DNA from: Bacilli bacterium
GTDB taxonomy: Bacteria; Bacillota_I; Bacilli_A; RF39; UBA660
NCBI GenBank assembly: GCA_017409025.1
Contig: JAFQTN010000011.1
Location: 39,794-103,793 of the forward strand
DNA length: 64,000 nucleotides
Reading direction: 5' to 3'
Shown here: positions 41,239 through 49,682 of the stretch, one piece after another
How positions within the stretch are numbered: the first letter of the stretch is position 1
Layout of the letters: every line of letters begins with the position of its first letter
Program-made: the position numbers and the translations under genes
The notes under the pieces: model-generated
What the model saw: only the letters and a program-made list of their open reading frames with translations
What the model was told of the DNA's origin: nothing
Database searches by the model: none

Positions 41239-42063
41239 TTAGTTTTTATCTTCTTTTAGTTTTGAACAAGAAAAATTAATTAATATTCCCTTATCTTCAT
41301 AACCAGCATTAATGTATGCTTTATTTGATGGCACATAATTGTAATCAGTATATAAAAGTGGTACTAATCCTTTATCTAATACTATTTTAGTTATTTCATA
41401 AATCAAATTAGCAGCATATGCTTTACCTCTTTCATCCTTAGAGGTAAATACATGTCCAACTCTAGCTTGACCGTTAGTTTCCTTATAGGTTGCCATACAT
41501 ACTATCTTATTATCTTTATTTTTCCATACAAATAAATTGCCTGATTCAATCATTTCTTTCGCATCAATTCTAGCTTGTTCTATACTAATTTCTTCATAAT
41601 CATCCATTTCTTTACAATCTAAATACCAATAATTAGTTATAACATCAATATCTTCTTCAGTTACAGTATCTATAAACCCATCAGTTTCTCTTGGTTTCTT
41701 TGCTTGATCACAACATAAAAATCCCATTTCAAAATAATCATCTTTATTCAAAACATCTAGATTTTCTTGTAAAAAATAATCGTATAGTTCTTTCTTGCAA
41801 GTAAATTTATCTTTTTCATTATCTGTCAAATATAAATTTAATGCTTCAATTATTTGTAATACCTTTTCTCTAGAAATACCGTCTTTCGTCCATATCCACG
41901 TTGGTAATCCAACTGCACTTCTTGCTAAAACATAATTTTCTTCATCGCTTATAAGTAATGCCTCATCACTTTCTACGATTAGAGATATTAAATTAAATTT
42001 ATATTTATCTTTTATAAATTCTTCTGTACCAAATATTTTATTAAATTTATCTATTTTTTTCAT
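41239..42063 (-). CDS. GNAT acetyltransferase 3 with N-terminal extension
   Basis: A 274-residue protein, with a C-terminal GNAT domain (TDTVTEEDI... KIVCMATYKETNGQARVGHVFTSKDERGKAYAANLIYEIT) and an N-terminal half of about 130 residues that resembles the substrate-binding extension of two-domain GNATs. The acetyl-CoA loop is SKDERGKAYA, a variant of RxxGxG/A. It continues the leftward GNAT series and is 8 bases from the HD gene. Substrate unknown. Confidence 0.78.
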   Translation of the reverse strand: MKKIDKFNKIFGTEEFIKDKYKFNLISLIVESDEALLISDEENYVLARSAVGLPTWIWTKDGISREKVLQIIEALNLYLTDNEKDKFTCKKELYDYFLQENLDVLNKDDYFEMGFLCCDQAKKPRETDGFIDTVTEEDIDVITNYWYLDCKEMDDYEEISIEQARIDAKEMIESGNLFVWKNKDNKIVCMATYKETNGQARVGHVFTSKDERGKAYAANLIYEITKIVLDKGLVPLLYTDYNYVPSNKAYINAGYEDKGILINFSCSKLKEDKN

Positions 42064-42071
42064 TTTTTCAC

Positions 42072-42638
42072 CTACTTCTTTATTAAAATATCTTTTATTA
42101 AATTATATCTATCTTTATACCATTCTTTTGTCTTATCACTTAAATCATTGAAATCTTTTTCTAACATTTCATTTAACCAATCATTAATATTGTTTAAAGA
42201 AATATTTTCTCTATTAAAAGCTGAATTAAATAACATTGGAATATTATCAAAGTGAGCTAAAATATCCGCATCTGCTACGCATAGTTCTTCAATTGTTTTT
42301 GCATTTTTACTACTTCTATGATTATAGATGCAATCGAGAACTCTTATTAGTTTTTTATTATCATATTTATAATTTAATAATAATTCTTCGGATATTTTTT
42401 GGCCATTAATATGATGTTCTTTTCTGGTTCCTATCTTTTTTATTAAAGCAATATCATGTAATAATGCTCCTAAACCAACTATTTCTATATCAGCATTATA
42501 TTTATTCGCTAATTCTATTGCCCGATTATATACATATTTAATGTGCTCATTCCAAAAGTCATAATTATCTGGAGAATTATTTTTATATTCTTTGCATAAT
42601 TTTTCTACTTCTGATTTTACTAATTCTATAACATCCAT
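42072..42638 (-). CDS. HD-domain phosphohydrolase
   Basis: A 188-residue HD-superfamily metal-dependent phosphohydrolase. Visible ligands are H in NEHIKYVYNRA, HD in ALLHDIALI, H-H in KEHHINGQ, H in IYNHRS and D in VADADILAHFD. ATG 42636-42638 is preferred because AGGTGTGAT precedes it. Such small HD proteins act on nucleotides or related phosphoesters. Its place among GNAT genes and the ABC-2 exporter may mean a common response, but the substrate is not known. Confidence 0.85.
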   Translation of the reverse strand: MDVIELVKSEVEKLCKEYKNNSPDNYDFWNEHIKYVYNRAIELANKYNADIEIVGLGALLHDIALIKKIGTRKEHHINGQKISEELLLNYKYDNKKLIRVLDCIYNHRSSKNAKTIEELCVADADILAHFDNIPMLFNSAFNRENISLNNINDWLNEMLEKDFNDLSDKTKEWYKDRYNLIKDILIKK

Positions 42639-42676
42639 TATTATCACACCTTTTATACTACTTTTTTATATAAATT

Positions 42677-43171
42677 CTATAATTTTATTTTATAATACTC
42701 AGATTCTTTTCCATTCTTAAAACTATTCTTATATAGAACGCCATTATTATTAATTATAGTTTTTGATGATGCTATATTATCTTTATGACAACCTAGAATA
42801 ACTTCTTCCATTCCTCTTTTCTTACATTCTAGTAATGCTTCTTTTAACATATAGGTTGCTAGTCCTTTTCTTCTTTCGCTAGGTCTAACACCATAACCGA
42901 TATGTCCATATATTTCAGCCATTTCTTTAATTATATTACATCTAATATTTACTATTCCTAAAATTCTATTGTTGTCTACTAAAATATATGTATCATTTAA
43001 ATTACTTTCTTGACTTTTATTTCCTTCATTTTTTTCTGCTTGTTCCATCCATTTAATGCATTCTATTACAGGATACATATTACTGGGATTATATTCTCCT
43101 GCGTCATTATGTTCCTTTATATAATCTAAAAGCATTTCTTTATCTTCTAAAACTGTTTTTCTAAACTCCAT
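42677..43171 (-). CDS. GNAT acetyltransferase (RimJ/RimL-like) 4
   Basis: A 164-residue GNAT protein with ILGIVNIRCNI, the acetyl-CoA loop GVRPSERRKGLATYML, and EVILGCHKDNIASSKTIINN. It is related to GNAT 1 at 40143 (same GYG[IV]RP[TS]ERRKG and ASSKTI patterns), suggesting an old duplication with two unrelated GNATs now between. It lies 24 bases downstream of the second permease gene, so it may be co-transcribed with the exporter and under the same upstream RNA element. Confidence 0.83.
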   Translation of the reverse strand: MEFRKTVLEDKEMLLDYIKEHNDAGEYNPSNMYPVIECIKWMEQAEKNEGNKSQESNLNDTYILVDNNRILGIVNIRCNIIKEMAEIYGHIGYGVRPSERRKGLATYMLKEALLECKKRGMEEVILGCHKDNIASSKTIINNNGVLYKNSFKNGKESEYYKIKL

Positions 43172-43195
43172 ACTATCACCAACTTAATTATACAT

Positions 43196-43984
43196 CTACA
43201 TTCTAGCAATCATCAAGTTACTAGATGAATATTTTTTTAATCCTTTATAAAACATTATAAAACTAATTACTATTAATAATATTGTAACAATTATTACTAT
43301 TAAAAATAAATTAATATTAAATTCTCTAATTATTCTAACTGGTAGGTAGTTAGCTAGGCCTACTGGAATAATTGTAAATAAAATTATCTTTACTATTCCT
43401 TTAAATATTCCATCAGGGTACGTAGCAAAATGTATCATAATACTATTAACCCTTTCTGTTATAGCATCTGATTTGCTAAACCAAAAACTTAAACTAGAAA
43501 ATATTACTGATATACTGGTTAGTATTAATCCACCACATATTATAAATATTGTATATAAAATAAATCTTGGAATTGTAAATCCATATGCAAATAACATTAT
43601 ATAGGCATATATTATATCTCCAATAGCTGATGTTTCTACTTCGTTAGTAATACTAGAAATTAATACATTCTTAGGTTGTACTAAATATGCATCTAACTTA
43701 CCATTATTGATAGTATCAGATAAACTAAAAGAATTCTTAAAGAAAAATCTAGAAACACCATAAGTACCGGCTGCCATTCCCCAAAGAAGTAACATTTCAC
43801 GAAAACTATAACCACCAACATCTTCTTTTAGTGAAAATAATACTAACATTTGAACTATAAAACAAGCATTATTTAATATCATAAATAAGATATTAGTAAT
43901 AAATGTTACTTTATTTAACATTTCTCTCATTAGGGCATATTTAACAGATAAGCCAAATACCCTTAATTGATTCTTAACCTCCAT
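43196..43984 (-). CDS. ABC-2 family permease (DUF990-like) 2
   Basis: A 262-residue integral membrane protein with six predicted helices (VTFITNILFMILNNACFIV, MLLLWGMAAGTYGVSRFFF, IGDIIYAYIMLFAYGF, ILYTIFIICGGLILTSI, IVKIILFTIIPVGLANYL, LFLIVIIVTILLIVISFIM). YLVQPKN after helix two and the FWFSKSDAIT segment are typical of ABC-2 permeases of the DUF990/viologen-exporter type, which come in pairs. Start is uncertain since the ATG overlaps the previous gene's end. It forms the heterodimeric channel with the next gene's product. Confidence 0.82.
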   Translation of the reverse strand: MEVKNQLRVFGLSVKYALMREMLNKVTFITNILFMILNNACFIVQMLVLFSLKEDVGGYSFREMLLLWGMAAGTYGVSRFFFKNSFSLSDTINNGKLDAYLVQPKNVLISSITNEVETSAIGDIIYAYIMLFAYGFTIPRFILYTIFIICGGLILTSISVIFSSLSFWFSKSDAITERVNSIMIHFATYPDGIFKGIVKIILFTIIPVGLANYLPVRIIREFNINLFLIVIIVTILLIVISFIMFYKGLKKYSSSNLMIARM

Positions 43985-44765
43985 TAACATTTAACTTCCT
44001 TACCCCTTTCTTATACATCAAACTACATATAAAGTATCCAATAATTATATATATAATTTGTGCAATAATAATTGATATAAAATTATTTATATTAAAATCT
44101 ACGAATAATTTAGCTGGTCCATAAGATACTACATATACTGGGCTAAATGTAAGTATTGGCTGAATAGTCTTAGGAAAATATTCAATTGGAAACACAGTAC
44201 CTAGTATTAAAATAAATTTACTATATAACCAATAAAATGGATTAGCATCTTCAATAATAAATGAACATAAACCGATAAAGGTAATTAACAGAATACTAAT
44301 AACTGTAGCCAATATGCCTGTTATAAGTATTGCTAATATACTTAATATATTTAGATTAGGAAAACTTCCCATAAAGATATATCCCATAATCATTCCTAAA
44401 ATAATATATACTATAAATTTAATGGAAACACTTCCTAAATGATTAGATAATGAATATAAAATATAGTTATATGGTTTATTGATGTTATAAGCAATATTAC
44501 CACTACGTACATCATTACATATTTTCTTACAATATGTTCTACCTTCTAGAGTCATCCACAAGATCTCTGTAATAATTACATACCATATCATTTGATTTTT
44601 AGTATATCCATTAATCAGTTGACTTGGATCATCATACATATAATTCCATAAATTTAAAAATATAAATAATACTATAAAAAATCCAATAAAACCTACTAAT
44701 ATATTAAAAATATATTGCAGATTACTCATAATTTCTGTTTTAAATATATATAAATATTTTCTCAT
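43974..44765 (-). CDS. ABC-2 family permease (DUF990-like) 1
   Basis: A 263-residue membrane protein with about six helices, the intracellular segment GRTYCKKICNDVRSGNIAYNINKPYNYILY being typical of the DUF990 family of exporter permeases. It starts 4 bases inside the ATPase gene and overlaps the second permease, so ATPase, permease 1 and permease 2 are translationally coupled. The family exports drugs or unknown compounds. The riboswitch-like RNA at 45790-45889 lies upstream of the whole set. Confidence 0.85.
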   Translation of the reverse strand: MRKYLYIFKTEIMSNLQYIFNILVGFIGFFIVLFIFLNLWNYMYDDPSQLINGYTKNQMIWYVIITEILWMTLEGRTYCKKICNDVRSGNIAYNINKPYNYILYSLSNHLGSVSIKFIVYIILGMIMGYIFMGSFPNLNILSILAILITGILATVISILLITFIGLCSFIIEDANPFYWLYSKFILILGTVFPIEYFPKTIQPILTFSPVYVVSYGPAKLFVDFNINNFISIIIAQIIYIIIGYFICSLMYKKGVRKLNVNGG

Positions 44766-45745
44766 TGTTTATCATCCTTTATGTATATATCACTAATAAT
44801 ATCTTCTAAAGGAACATTAGAAATATTTATATCGATAATATTATCTGGATTTAATAGTTTTAAGGCGTCAGATACACTTTTCTTATTAGTATCTACTTCA
44901 ATCTTTATATTATATCCTTTATCTTTTAAGATAGTAATTCCGTCTTCATCATCTAGATTAACCATTTCCTTCATCTTAGCATCTATTATCTTTTTATTTA
45001 AATAATGATATTTTAAATTTTCCATCGTATCATCAAGTACTACTTGTCCATTATTAATAATAATTACTCTTTTACATAATTTTTCTATATCACCTACATC
45101 ATGACTTGTTAAAAATATCGTAGTTTTATATTCTTTATTCATTCTTTTAATTAAAGTTCTAATATTTTCTTTTACTACTGGATCAAGACCTATTGTAGGT
45201 TCATCTAAAAATAGTATTTTGGGTTCATGTATAAGTGATGCTACTATTTCACATCTAATTCTTTGTCCTAAACTTAAATTTCTAACTGGTGTATTTATAA
45301 ATTCATCTAATTCAAACAATGTTTTTAATTCATCTATCTTTTTTTCTACTTTTATATCTGGTATATCATAAATAGCACCAAAGAATTTAAAGTTATCATA
45401 TGGAGTTAAATGTGTCCATAATTGTTCTTTTTGACCGAATACAGTACCTATTTGATAAGCTAACTTCTTTCTATCTTTTTTAGGATCTATATCTAGTACC
45501 TTAATAGACCCATTATCAGGATATAATATCCCTGTCATCATCTTAATCGTTGTACTTTTACCAGCACCATTTGGTCCAATAAATGCTACCATCTCTCCTT
45601 TTTCTACTTCAAAACTTACATCCTTAACGGCTTTTATTTCTTTATATTTAGGTTTTATTATTGATTTTAAACTCCCCTTTAATCCTTTTTCTTTTAGTTT
45701 TACTCTAAATTTCTTAGACAATTTCTTAACTTCAATAACTTTCAT
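44762..45745 (-). CDS. ABC exporter ATPase (viologen-exporter/YbhF-like)
   Basis: A 327-residue ATPase with Walker A GPNGAGKSTT, Q-loop VFGQKEQLW, signature LSLGQRIRCEI, Walker B ILFLDEPTIGLDP, and H-switch LTSHDVGD. The N-terminal addition (LKEKGLKGSLKSIIKPKYKEIKAVKDVSF) is the insert typical of DUF990-linked ATPases. It is the first gene of the exporter operon and is preceded by an RNA element with terminator at 45790-45889, so transcription is probably conditional. ATG follows GGAGTG. Confidence 0.92.
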   Translation of the reverse strand: MKVIEVKKLSKKFRVKLKEKGLKGSLKSIIKPKYKEIKAVKDVSFEVEKGEMVAFIGPNGAGKSTTIKMMTGILYPDNGSIKVLDIDPKKDRKKLAYQIGTVFGQKEQLWTHLTPYDNFKFFGAIYDIPDIKVEKKIDELKTLFELDEFINTPVRNLSLGQRIRCEIVASLIHEPKILFLDEPTIGLDPVVKENIRTLIKRMNKEYKTTIFLTSHDVGDIEKLCKRVIIINNGQVVLDDTMENLKYHYLNKKIIDAKMKEMVNLDDEDGITILKDKGYNIKIEVDTNKKSVSDALKLLNPDNIIDINISNVPLEDIISDIYIKDDKQ

Positions 45746-45789
45746 ATTATCACACTCCTTATTCTATTTTTTATTTTATCATAATAATT

Positions 45790-45889
45790 AAAAAAGTACA
45801 GAATCATCCCTATATAAAGGTGACTCCGTACTTTAATACGTGTAGGAATTTCTTCCCTATGTAGCTAGCTTACGCTTATACATACTCAC
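45790..45889 (-). ncRNA. Candidate riboswitch/attenuator copy 2, before ABC exporter
   Basis: On minus: GTGAG (45885-45889), an AT-rich stem with an AGC-GTAA-GCT tip, a GG..CC hairpin, then CCTACACGTA, TACGGAGTCAC (GTGA on plus 45820-45823). The 3' TCAC can pair with the starting GTGA (aptamer P1) or take part in the terminator GTACGGAGTCACC...GTAC followed by six T (45790-45831). The class is not one I can name. It starts 5 bases past the stop of the upstream 288-residue gene. Confidence 0.7.
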
Positions 45890-45893
45890 ATTC

Positions 45894-46760
45894 TTATCTT
45901 TTTTTAATAATAAATCTATCTAATATCTTTTTCTTTACTACCCCGTCCTTAAGTTCACTAAGAGTAGTATAATTACTAATAGTATCAATTAATATACCTC
46001 TATCACGTTGTGTATATTCGCCCCAGGTAGATAAAGCAGATGTCATTATTCTCTTTTTATGAGTATCAGTCAAATCTCCCCATACTAAAGTATCTGCAGT
46101 ATCTATAAGATACATAGCAATATCTTTAATTTCTGACTCAACTATTTCTCTCTTTTCTAACTTATCAATCTCAAATAAATTAATTCCTCTATCAAGTGTC
46201 TCATCAGCACATCTTAATACTTGATCTTCATAAAAACATATTGCATCATATACTTGTTTATTAATATCAGGACCAAAACCACGTTTTTTAGAAAGTAAGT
46301 TGTTTACCAAACGAATATCATTTACGTGTCCTAATAAATACTTAATTTCTGCTATGGATAAATTATTAATTGCATTTTTTATGGTTCCACCTTTTAAAAA
46401 CGGACTACTATAAAGCAAAATTTCTCCTTTATTATTACCATCTGTTACATTAATTGTTTCACTATCTAAATCACTATGGTCATAATTATCAAAAGTAAAT
46501 ATGTCAGGATTTTTAAAACACATATCGTAACTAGTTATTAACAACTCTACTCTTTTTAATTTAGACATTAATTCTAGCATAACAGCACTATCTTTTAATT
46601 CTTCCCTATTACTAAAAACTAATTGTTTTAATTCTTGATAATTAGTGACGTTAGCAGTAGATAATATCGCATAAATATATTTATGTAAATTATTTTTACT
46701 ACCACTTCTTTTATAATAATCCAGTAATTCTCTAGTGGATACATTTTCTAATTTTATCAT
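45894..46760 (-). CDS. Unknown 288-residue protein under riboswitch copy 1
   Basis: A 288-residue soluble protein with no recognised family. It contains LLYSSPFLKGGTIKNAINNLSIAEIKYLLGHV and a C-terminal helical part (YTQRDRGILIDTISNYTTL). It is the only gene between the two copies of the RNA element and has the first copy as its leader. The start follows AGGAGG. Its link to an exporter by the same RNA suggests that it deals with the same compound or stress; the biochemistry cannot be read from the sequence. Confidence 0.6.
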   Translation of the reverse strand: MIKLENVSTRELLDYYKRSGSKNNLHKYIYAILSTANVTNYQELKQLVFSNREELKDSAVMLELMSKLKRVELLITSYDMCFKNPDIFTFDNYDHSDLDSETINVTDGNNKGEILLYSSPFLKGGTIKNAINNLSIAEIKYLLGHVNDIRLVNNLLSKKRGFGPDINKQVYDAICFYEDQVLRCADETLDRGINLFEIDKLEKREIVESEIKDIAMYLIDTADTLVWGDLTDTHKKRIMTSALSTWGEYTQRDRGILIDTISNYTTLSELKDGVVKKKILDRFIIKKR

Positions 46761-46803
46761 AATTATACCTCCTTTCTTAGTTGCTTCACACCTAAAAACA
46801 TAG

Positions 46804-46906
46804 AAAAAAGCACGAAATCAACTATATTAAATAGTGACTCCGTACTTATATATATACGTGTAGGTTTCCCCGAGATAGCTCGTAACTTCTTACTATATCT
46901 CCTCAC
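46804..46906 (-). ncRNA. Candidate riboswitch/attenuator copy 1
   Basis: On minus: GTGAG (46902-46906), a stem GAGATA-TA-GTAA-GAAG-TTAC-GAGC-TATCTC, GGGGAAACC, CCTACACGTA, TACGGAGTCAC, then terminator GTACGGAGTC...CGTGC (46810-46845) and six T. Stem bases differ from copy 2 while pairing is kept; the joining words CCTACACGTA and AAGTACGGAGTCAC are identical. Transcription should start within a few bases of GTGAG. Confidence 0.72.
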
Positions 46907-46916
46907 TTGTCTTATA

Positions 46917-46944
46917 ATTATAAACATTATTTACTATTTGTCAA
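46917..46944 (-). promoter_or_regulatory. Promoter of riboswitch copy 1
   Basis: On minus TTGACA (plus 46939-46944), 16-base spacer, TATAAT (plus 46917-46922), about 10 bases from the GTGAG that starts the RNA. Confidence 0.75.
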
Positions 46945-46951
46945 GTGTTTT

Positions 46952-47608
46952 TTATTTTTTTCTCCTTAATACCCCTGAATACCTACTATCATATCTTTCT
47001 TTAGCATTCTTATATTCCTCGGAAAAAGTACCAATTAATGACATTACAAATTCTTTTAAATCTTCTTTTTCTAATGGACTAACACCTTCAAAATTTTCAC
47101 ACCAAACATCATAAAATAAATTTTCTACATCAATTCTAATTTTTTTCTCTACACTCATTCCAGTATACTCTAAAACAATTCTCTTTAATACTTTTTGATA
47201 TGGTTTCCAAGATAATACAATATCTTTAGGATCTCTATCTGGAATACATGGACTATCGATATCTTTTCTTGGTATTAGATTTTTACCACCTTCAGGTCTA
47301 TGTTTATAGTCATATGCACATCCAAAATCACCTAGCATAGAACATTTACTTTTCATTGAAATTAAATCAACTATATCACGATTAGTATTTCTGGCTCTTA
47401 AATATAAAATAGTTTCATAATCTCTTCCTTCTTTAAATTTTAAAGCACAAACAATAGATATATTTCCTTTAGAAAGTTCTTTAGTAAGCGTGTTATATGA
47501 ACAATCTTTAAAATCTTTTGAGCTATAATCACAACCACTCTTCATACAACACATTCCACCACACATAGCACACATTTCTATATTTTCATTATTTTTAATA
47601 TTACTCAT
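46952..47608 (-). CDS. YkgJ-like cysteine-rich metal-binding protein
   Basis: A 218-residue protein with an N-terminal cluster CAMCGGMCCMKSGC (near residue 13) and later CSMLGDFGCAYD...RPEGGKNLIPR and SPCIPDRD. The CxxCgxCC and C-x-L-x4-GC...RP elements resemble the YkgJ/Fe-S or zinc-chelating family, though this protein is longer. Its start ATG follows TTAGGGGG. It is upstream of riboswitch copy 1, on the same strand, separated by a promoter. Function unknown; a metal-dependent enzyme or chaperone is possible. Confidence 0.6.
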   Translation of the reverse strand: MSNIKNNENIEMCAMCGGMCCMKSGCDYSSKDFKDCSYNTLTKELSKGNISIVCALKFKEGRDYETILYLRARNTNRDIVDLISMKSKCSMLGDFGCAYDYKHRPEGGKNLIPRKDIDSPCIPDRDPKDIVLSWKPYQKVLKRIVLEYTGMSVEKKIRIDVENLFYDVWCENFEGVSPLEKEDLKEFVMSLIGTFSEEYKNAKERYDSRYSGVLRRKK

Positions 47609-47733
47609 ATATAGCCCCCTAAGCGCTCATTATTATATCATTATAAATAATTAAGTCAATAAAAAGGTTAAAATAAATTTACAAACAAGTTATAAAATGA
47701 TACAATTGATATATAATGAAAAGAGGTTAAAAT

Positions 47734-48735
47734 ATGAAAAAAATATTTTTATTAATAACAAGCATTTTTCTTTTGACTGGATGTTCTATATTTAAAAGTG
47801 ATGCATTAAAGGATGTAGATGTATATACTACTACTTATCCAGTTAATTATATAATTAATTATCTATATGGAGAAAATGCCAACATTTATAGTATCTATCC
47901 TAGTGGAGTTAATTTTAAAGAATATGAATTATCTGATAAAAAAATAAATGAATTTGCTAAAAGTAGTTTATTTGTATTTAATAGTCAAGATATAGATAGA
48001 AACTATGCCGTTGATATGTTAAATAAAAATTCTAATTTAAAATTAATAGATTCTACTTTAGGTATGAATTATACCCACTCTATTGAAGAATTATGGTTAA
48101 ATCCATATAATTATTTAATGATGGCAAAGAATACTAAAACTAGTTTAAATGAATATATTGAAGATCCTTATTTAAATAAAGATATTAATGAAAAGTATGA
48201 AGAATTACAATATGAATTATCTAAATTAGATGCAGTATACAAAGAAACATTAAAAGATGCTAAGTATACTACTATTGTTGCTGATAATGAATTATTTAAA
48301 TTCTTAGAAAAATATAATATCGAAGTAATTGTCTTAGAAGAAGATATAAAAAATATTACTATTAAAACAGGTGATAACCTATCAGATATTTCTAAAGAAT
48401 ATAACGTATCTATTAGTGATATTCTAACTTATAATAATAAAACTGATGAAACATTAAAAGTTGGTGAAAGTATTAATATTCCTATTAAAACTATTGAGTC
48501 TTCTAATGTTAATTTAGTTAAAAAATTAATAGCTGAAAAACAAATAAAATACATATTTTCTGATAGTCTTGAATCTAATAGTACTGTAACTAACTTAATA
48601 AAAGAAAATAGTTTAGAACTAATTACTATTAATACTATGTATAGTATTGATGGAAATGTTACTAATACTAATGAAAACTATTTAACTATTATGAATGATA
48701 ATTTAGAGTTATTTAAAAAAGAGTTATATAAATAA
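47734..48735 (+). CDS. ZnuA-like lipoprotein with inserted LysM and no zinc ligands
   Basis: A 333-residue lipoprotein: signal and lipobox LLTGCS (C17), then a cluster A-I substrate-binding fold related to ZnuA/AdcA (VYTTTYPVNYIINYLYGENANIYSIYPSG). The metal ligands are missing: the PHDYE position reads NFKEYE and the DPHVWLDP position reads EELWLNPY. A LysM domain (TIKTGDNLSDISKEYNVSISDILTYNN, about residues 209-250) is inserted between the two lobes. It may bind peptidoglycan rather than zinc. It is followed 11 bases later by a transglutaminase-like gene, likely a partner at the cell wall. Confidence 0.72.
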   Translation: MKKIFLLITSIFLLTGCSIFKSDALKDVDVYTTTYPVNYIINYLYGENANIYSIYPSGVNFKEYELSDKKINEFAKSSLFVFNSQDIDRNYAVDMLNKNSNLKLIDSTLGMNYTHSIEELWLNPYNYLMMAKNTKTSLNEYIEDPYLNKDINEKYEELQYELSKLDAVYKETLKDAKYTTIVADNELFKFLEKYNIEVIVLEEDIKNITIKTGDNLSDISKEYNVSISDILTYNNKTDETLKVGESINIPIKTIESSNVNLVKKLIAEKQIKYIFSDSLESNSTVTNLIKENSLELITINTMYSIDGNVTNTNENYLTIMNDNLELFKKELYK

Positions 48736-48746
48736 GGAGTGGTATT

Positions 48747-49649
48747 ATGAAATATATCATATTAATAACTGGTATTTTAGCAATCTTTATTGTAACTGTT
48801 TTAAATTTTTATCCAGAAGAAACAAAAGAATTTATATATAATATCATAAATAAAGATGAATATGTTATTGCCGTTGCTAATGATTATTATTTAGAAAGTA
48901 ACTTTGAATATGTTCAAAATTGGACAGATGATGTTTCCAATAAAAAAGAATTAGTAAATTATATATATCATGTAATTAATACTGGTAGCGTTTATGCTGA
49001 TGGAGAATGTACTAAAGAATATACCAATTGTACTGCCGATTTAAACGATGTTGCCAGTGATGAAGAGTTATTATCTGTAATTAATAATTTTGTACATCCA
49101 TATAACAGTTTTAAAACAATATCTTTTACTTATAGTGATAACGGTAAGTTTTCTTTGACTATTGAACATATTTATAGTAAAGAAGAAATAACTGCAATTA
49201 ATTACATTGTTGAAAATAAAATAAATGATATTATTACTGAAAATATGACTACTGAAGAAAAAATTAAAAAAGTTCATGATTATGTAATTGATAGTACTAA
49301 ATATGATACTTTAAAAACAGATAATATTCATGATGATACCTATAAATCTAATAATGCTTATGGGGTATTAGTACAAGGTTATGGAATATGTAGTGGATAT
49401 GCTGATACTATATCTATTTTCTTAAATGAATTAGATATTGAAAATTATAAAATCAGTAATGATACTCATATTTGGAACTTAGTTTATATAAATGGTGTAT
49501 GGACACATTTAGATTCTACTTGGGATGATCCAATAAGTGATAGAAATTTAAATAGAGATACTTATTTCTTAATTAGTTATGATGAGTTATTAGAACTTAA
49601 CGATGATACTCATAACTTTGATAAAAATATTTATACTGAAGCATATTAA
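48747..49649 (+). CDS. Membrane-anchored transglutaminase-like protein
   Basis: A 300-residue protein with one N-terminal membrane helix (IILITGILAIFIVTVLNF) and an extracytoplasmic transglutaminase-like domain. The catalytic triad appears as C in QGYGICSGYAD (near residue 215), H in NDTHIWNLV (near 243) and D in HLDSTWDDP (near 258). Members of this family act as cysteine proteases or crosslinkers at the cell surface. It follows the LysM lipoprotein in an operon; the pair probably acts on the envelope. Ends at a strong bidirectional terminator. Confidence 0.82.
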   Translation: MKYIILITGILAIFIVTVLNFYPEETKEFIYNIINKDEYVIAVANDYYLESNFEYVQNWTDDVSNKKELVNYIYHVINTGSVYADGECTKEYTNCTADLNDVASDEELLSVINNFVHPYNSFKTISFTYSDNGKFSLTIEHIYSKEEITAINYIVENKINDIITENMTTEEKIKKVHDYVIDSTKYDTLKTDNIHDDTYKSNNAYGVLVQGYGICSGYADTISIFLNELDIENYKISNDTHIWNLVYINGVWTHLDSTWDDPISDRNLNRDTYFLISYDELLELNDDTHNFDKNIYTEAY

Positions 49650-49677
49650 AAGATTCACAAAAAATAATGTGAATCTT
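49650..49677. terminator. Bidirectional terminator between convergent genes
   Basis: AAGATTCAC (49650-49658) pairs with GTGAATCTT (49669-49677) followed by TTTTTG on plus and by TTTTAATATG on minus. Confidence 0.8.
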
Positions 49678-49682
49678 TTTTG

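Noticed and set aside
45790..46906. T-box leader or insertion-sequence ends as explanation of the repeated RNA
   Set aside because: No T-box GGGUGGNACCGCG word or specifier loop was found, no synthetase gene follows, and no transposase or target duplication flanks the copies.
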